From NCBI GenBank assembly GCA_958510875.1, contig OY294068.1, forward strand, positions 167,471,962 to 167,535,961: DNA of 64,000 nucleotides, written 5' to 3'. Position numbers and translations under genes: made by a program. This document shows, one piece after another, positions 63,881 to 64,000 of the stretch; within the stretch, counting starts at the first letter, position 1, and every line of letters starts with the position of its first letter. The stretch is from Endomychus coccineus. Its lineage: Eukaryota; Arthropoda; Insecta; Coleoptera; Endomychidae. The notes under the pieces are model-generated. The model saw nothing but the letters and a program-made list of their open reading frames with translations. It did not search any database and had not been told where the DNA came from.

Positions 63881-64000
63881 TCAGAAATAGAGCTGCTTTT
63901 ATTTTCGGTTTTTACGAACATATATATGTCATAGATTTGCAATAGATAGTTTGGCGAAAACCTGTTATAGCAGTTTTTAGGTAAGCTGAATAAAAGTGTA

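Overview
The window is AT-rich eukaryotic DNA, almost certainly from an insect. It has spliced genes with GT-AG introns, several introns of only 56-79 nt beside introns of 6-10 kb, and a dense mixture of young and decayed transposons. A sortilin-related receptor with a complete SORL1-type tail, together with Penelope-like, P-like, hAT, Tc1/mariner (DUF4817 group) and CR1/jockey-like elements, would fit a beetle. The order is an inference and cannot be fixed from the sequence alone.

Layout. (1) 1-29701, plus strand: the last ten coding exons of a SORL1/LR11-type sorting receptor. They encode nine LDL-receptor class A repeats, six fibronectin III domains, one membrane segment and a tail with retromer-type (FTNSHY) and GGA-type (DDEPLVIA) sorting signals. 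Its introns carry most of the mobile DNA: mariner relics and a tandem array made from them (0.4-1.6 kb), fold-back elements (5.9-7.1 and 8.1-10.0 kb), a TRIM-like LTR element (10.3-11.1 kb), an inverted pair of Penelope-like fragments with hammerhead-like motifs (12.3-14.3 kb), an LTR-like stretch (16.2-17.9 kb), a multi-layer transposon nest (18.9-24.9 kb) and a higher-order tandem array (25.66-27.72 kb). (2) 29.7-37.3 kb: intergenic DNA with fold-back elements and a short DUF4817-type element. (3) 37363-39000, plus: a five-exon glucuronyltransferase I gene (GT43). (4) 39.0-45.5 kb: a 1.2-kb fold-back, a decayed Harbinger-like Myb/SANT gene, a P-like (THAP) copy and a short hAT element. (5) 45594-46379 minus and 46730-47669 plus: ATG12 and mitochondrial ribosomal protein S10, head to head with 350 bp between start codons. 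(6) 47.7-64 kb: no host gene recognised; a P-like element with an exact 8-bp target duplication, a Penelope-like element, CR1/jockey-like relics, MITEs and a (GA)n tract.

The host genes serve different processes: endosomal receptor sorting, glycosaminoglycan linker synthesis, autophagy conjugation and mitochondrial translation. Only ATG12 and mRpS10 look physically coupled, through a shared promoter interval.

The most notable non-genic signals are four hammerhead-ribozyme-like motifs in two sequence contexts that share the same extra U after the CUGAUGA box; a transposon nest whose layers can be ordered from exact target duplications; a tandem array grown from a piece of transposase coding sequence; and a three-monomer higher-order repeat inside the SORL1 intron.
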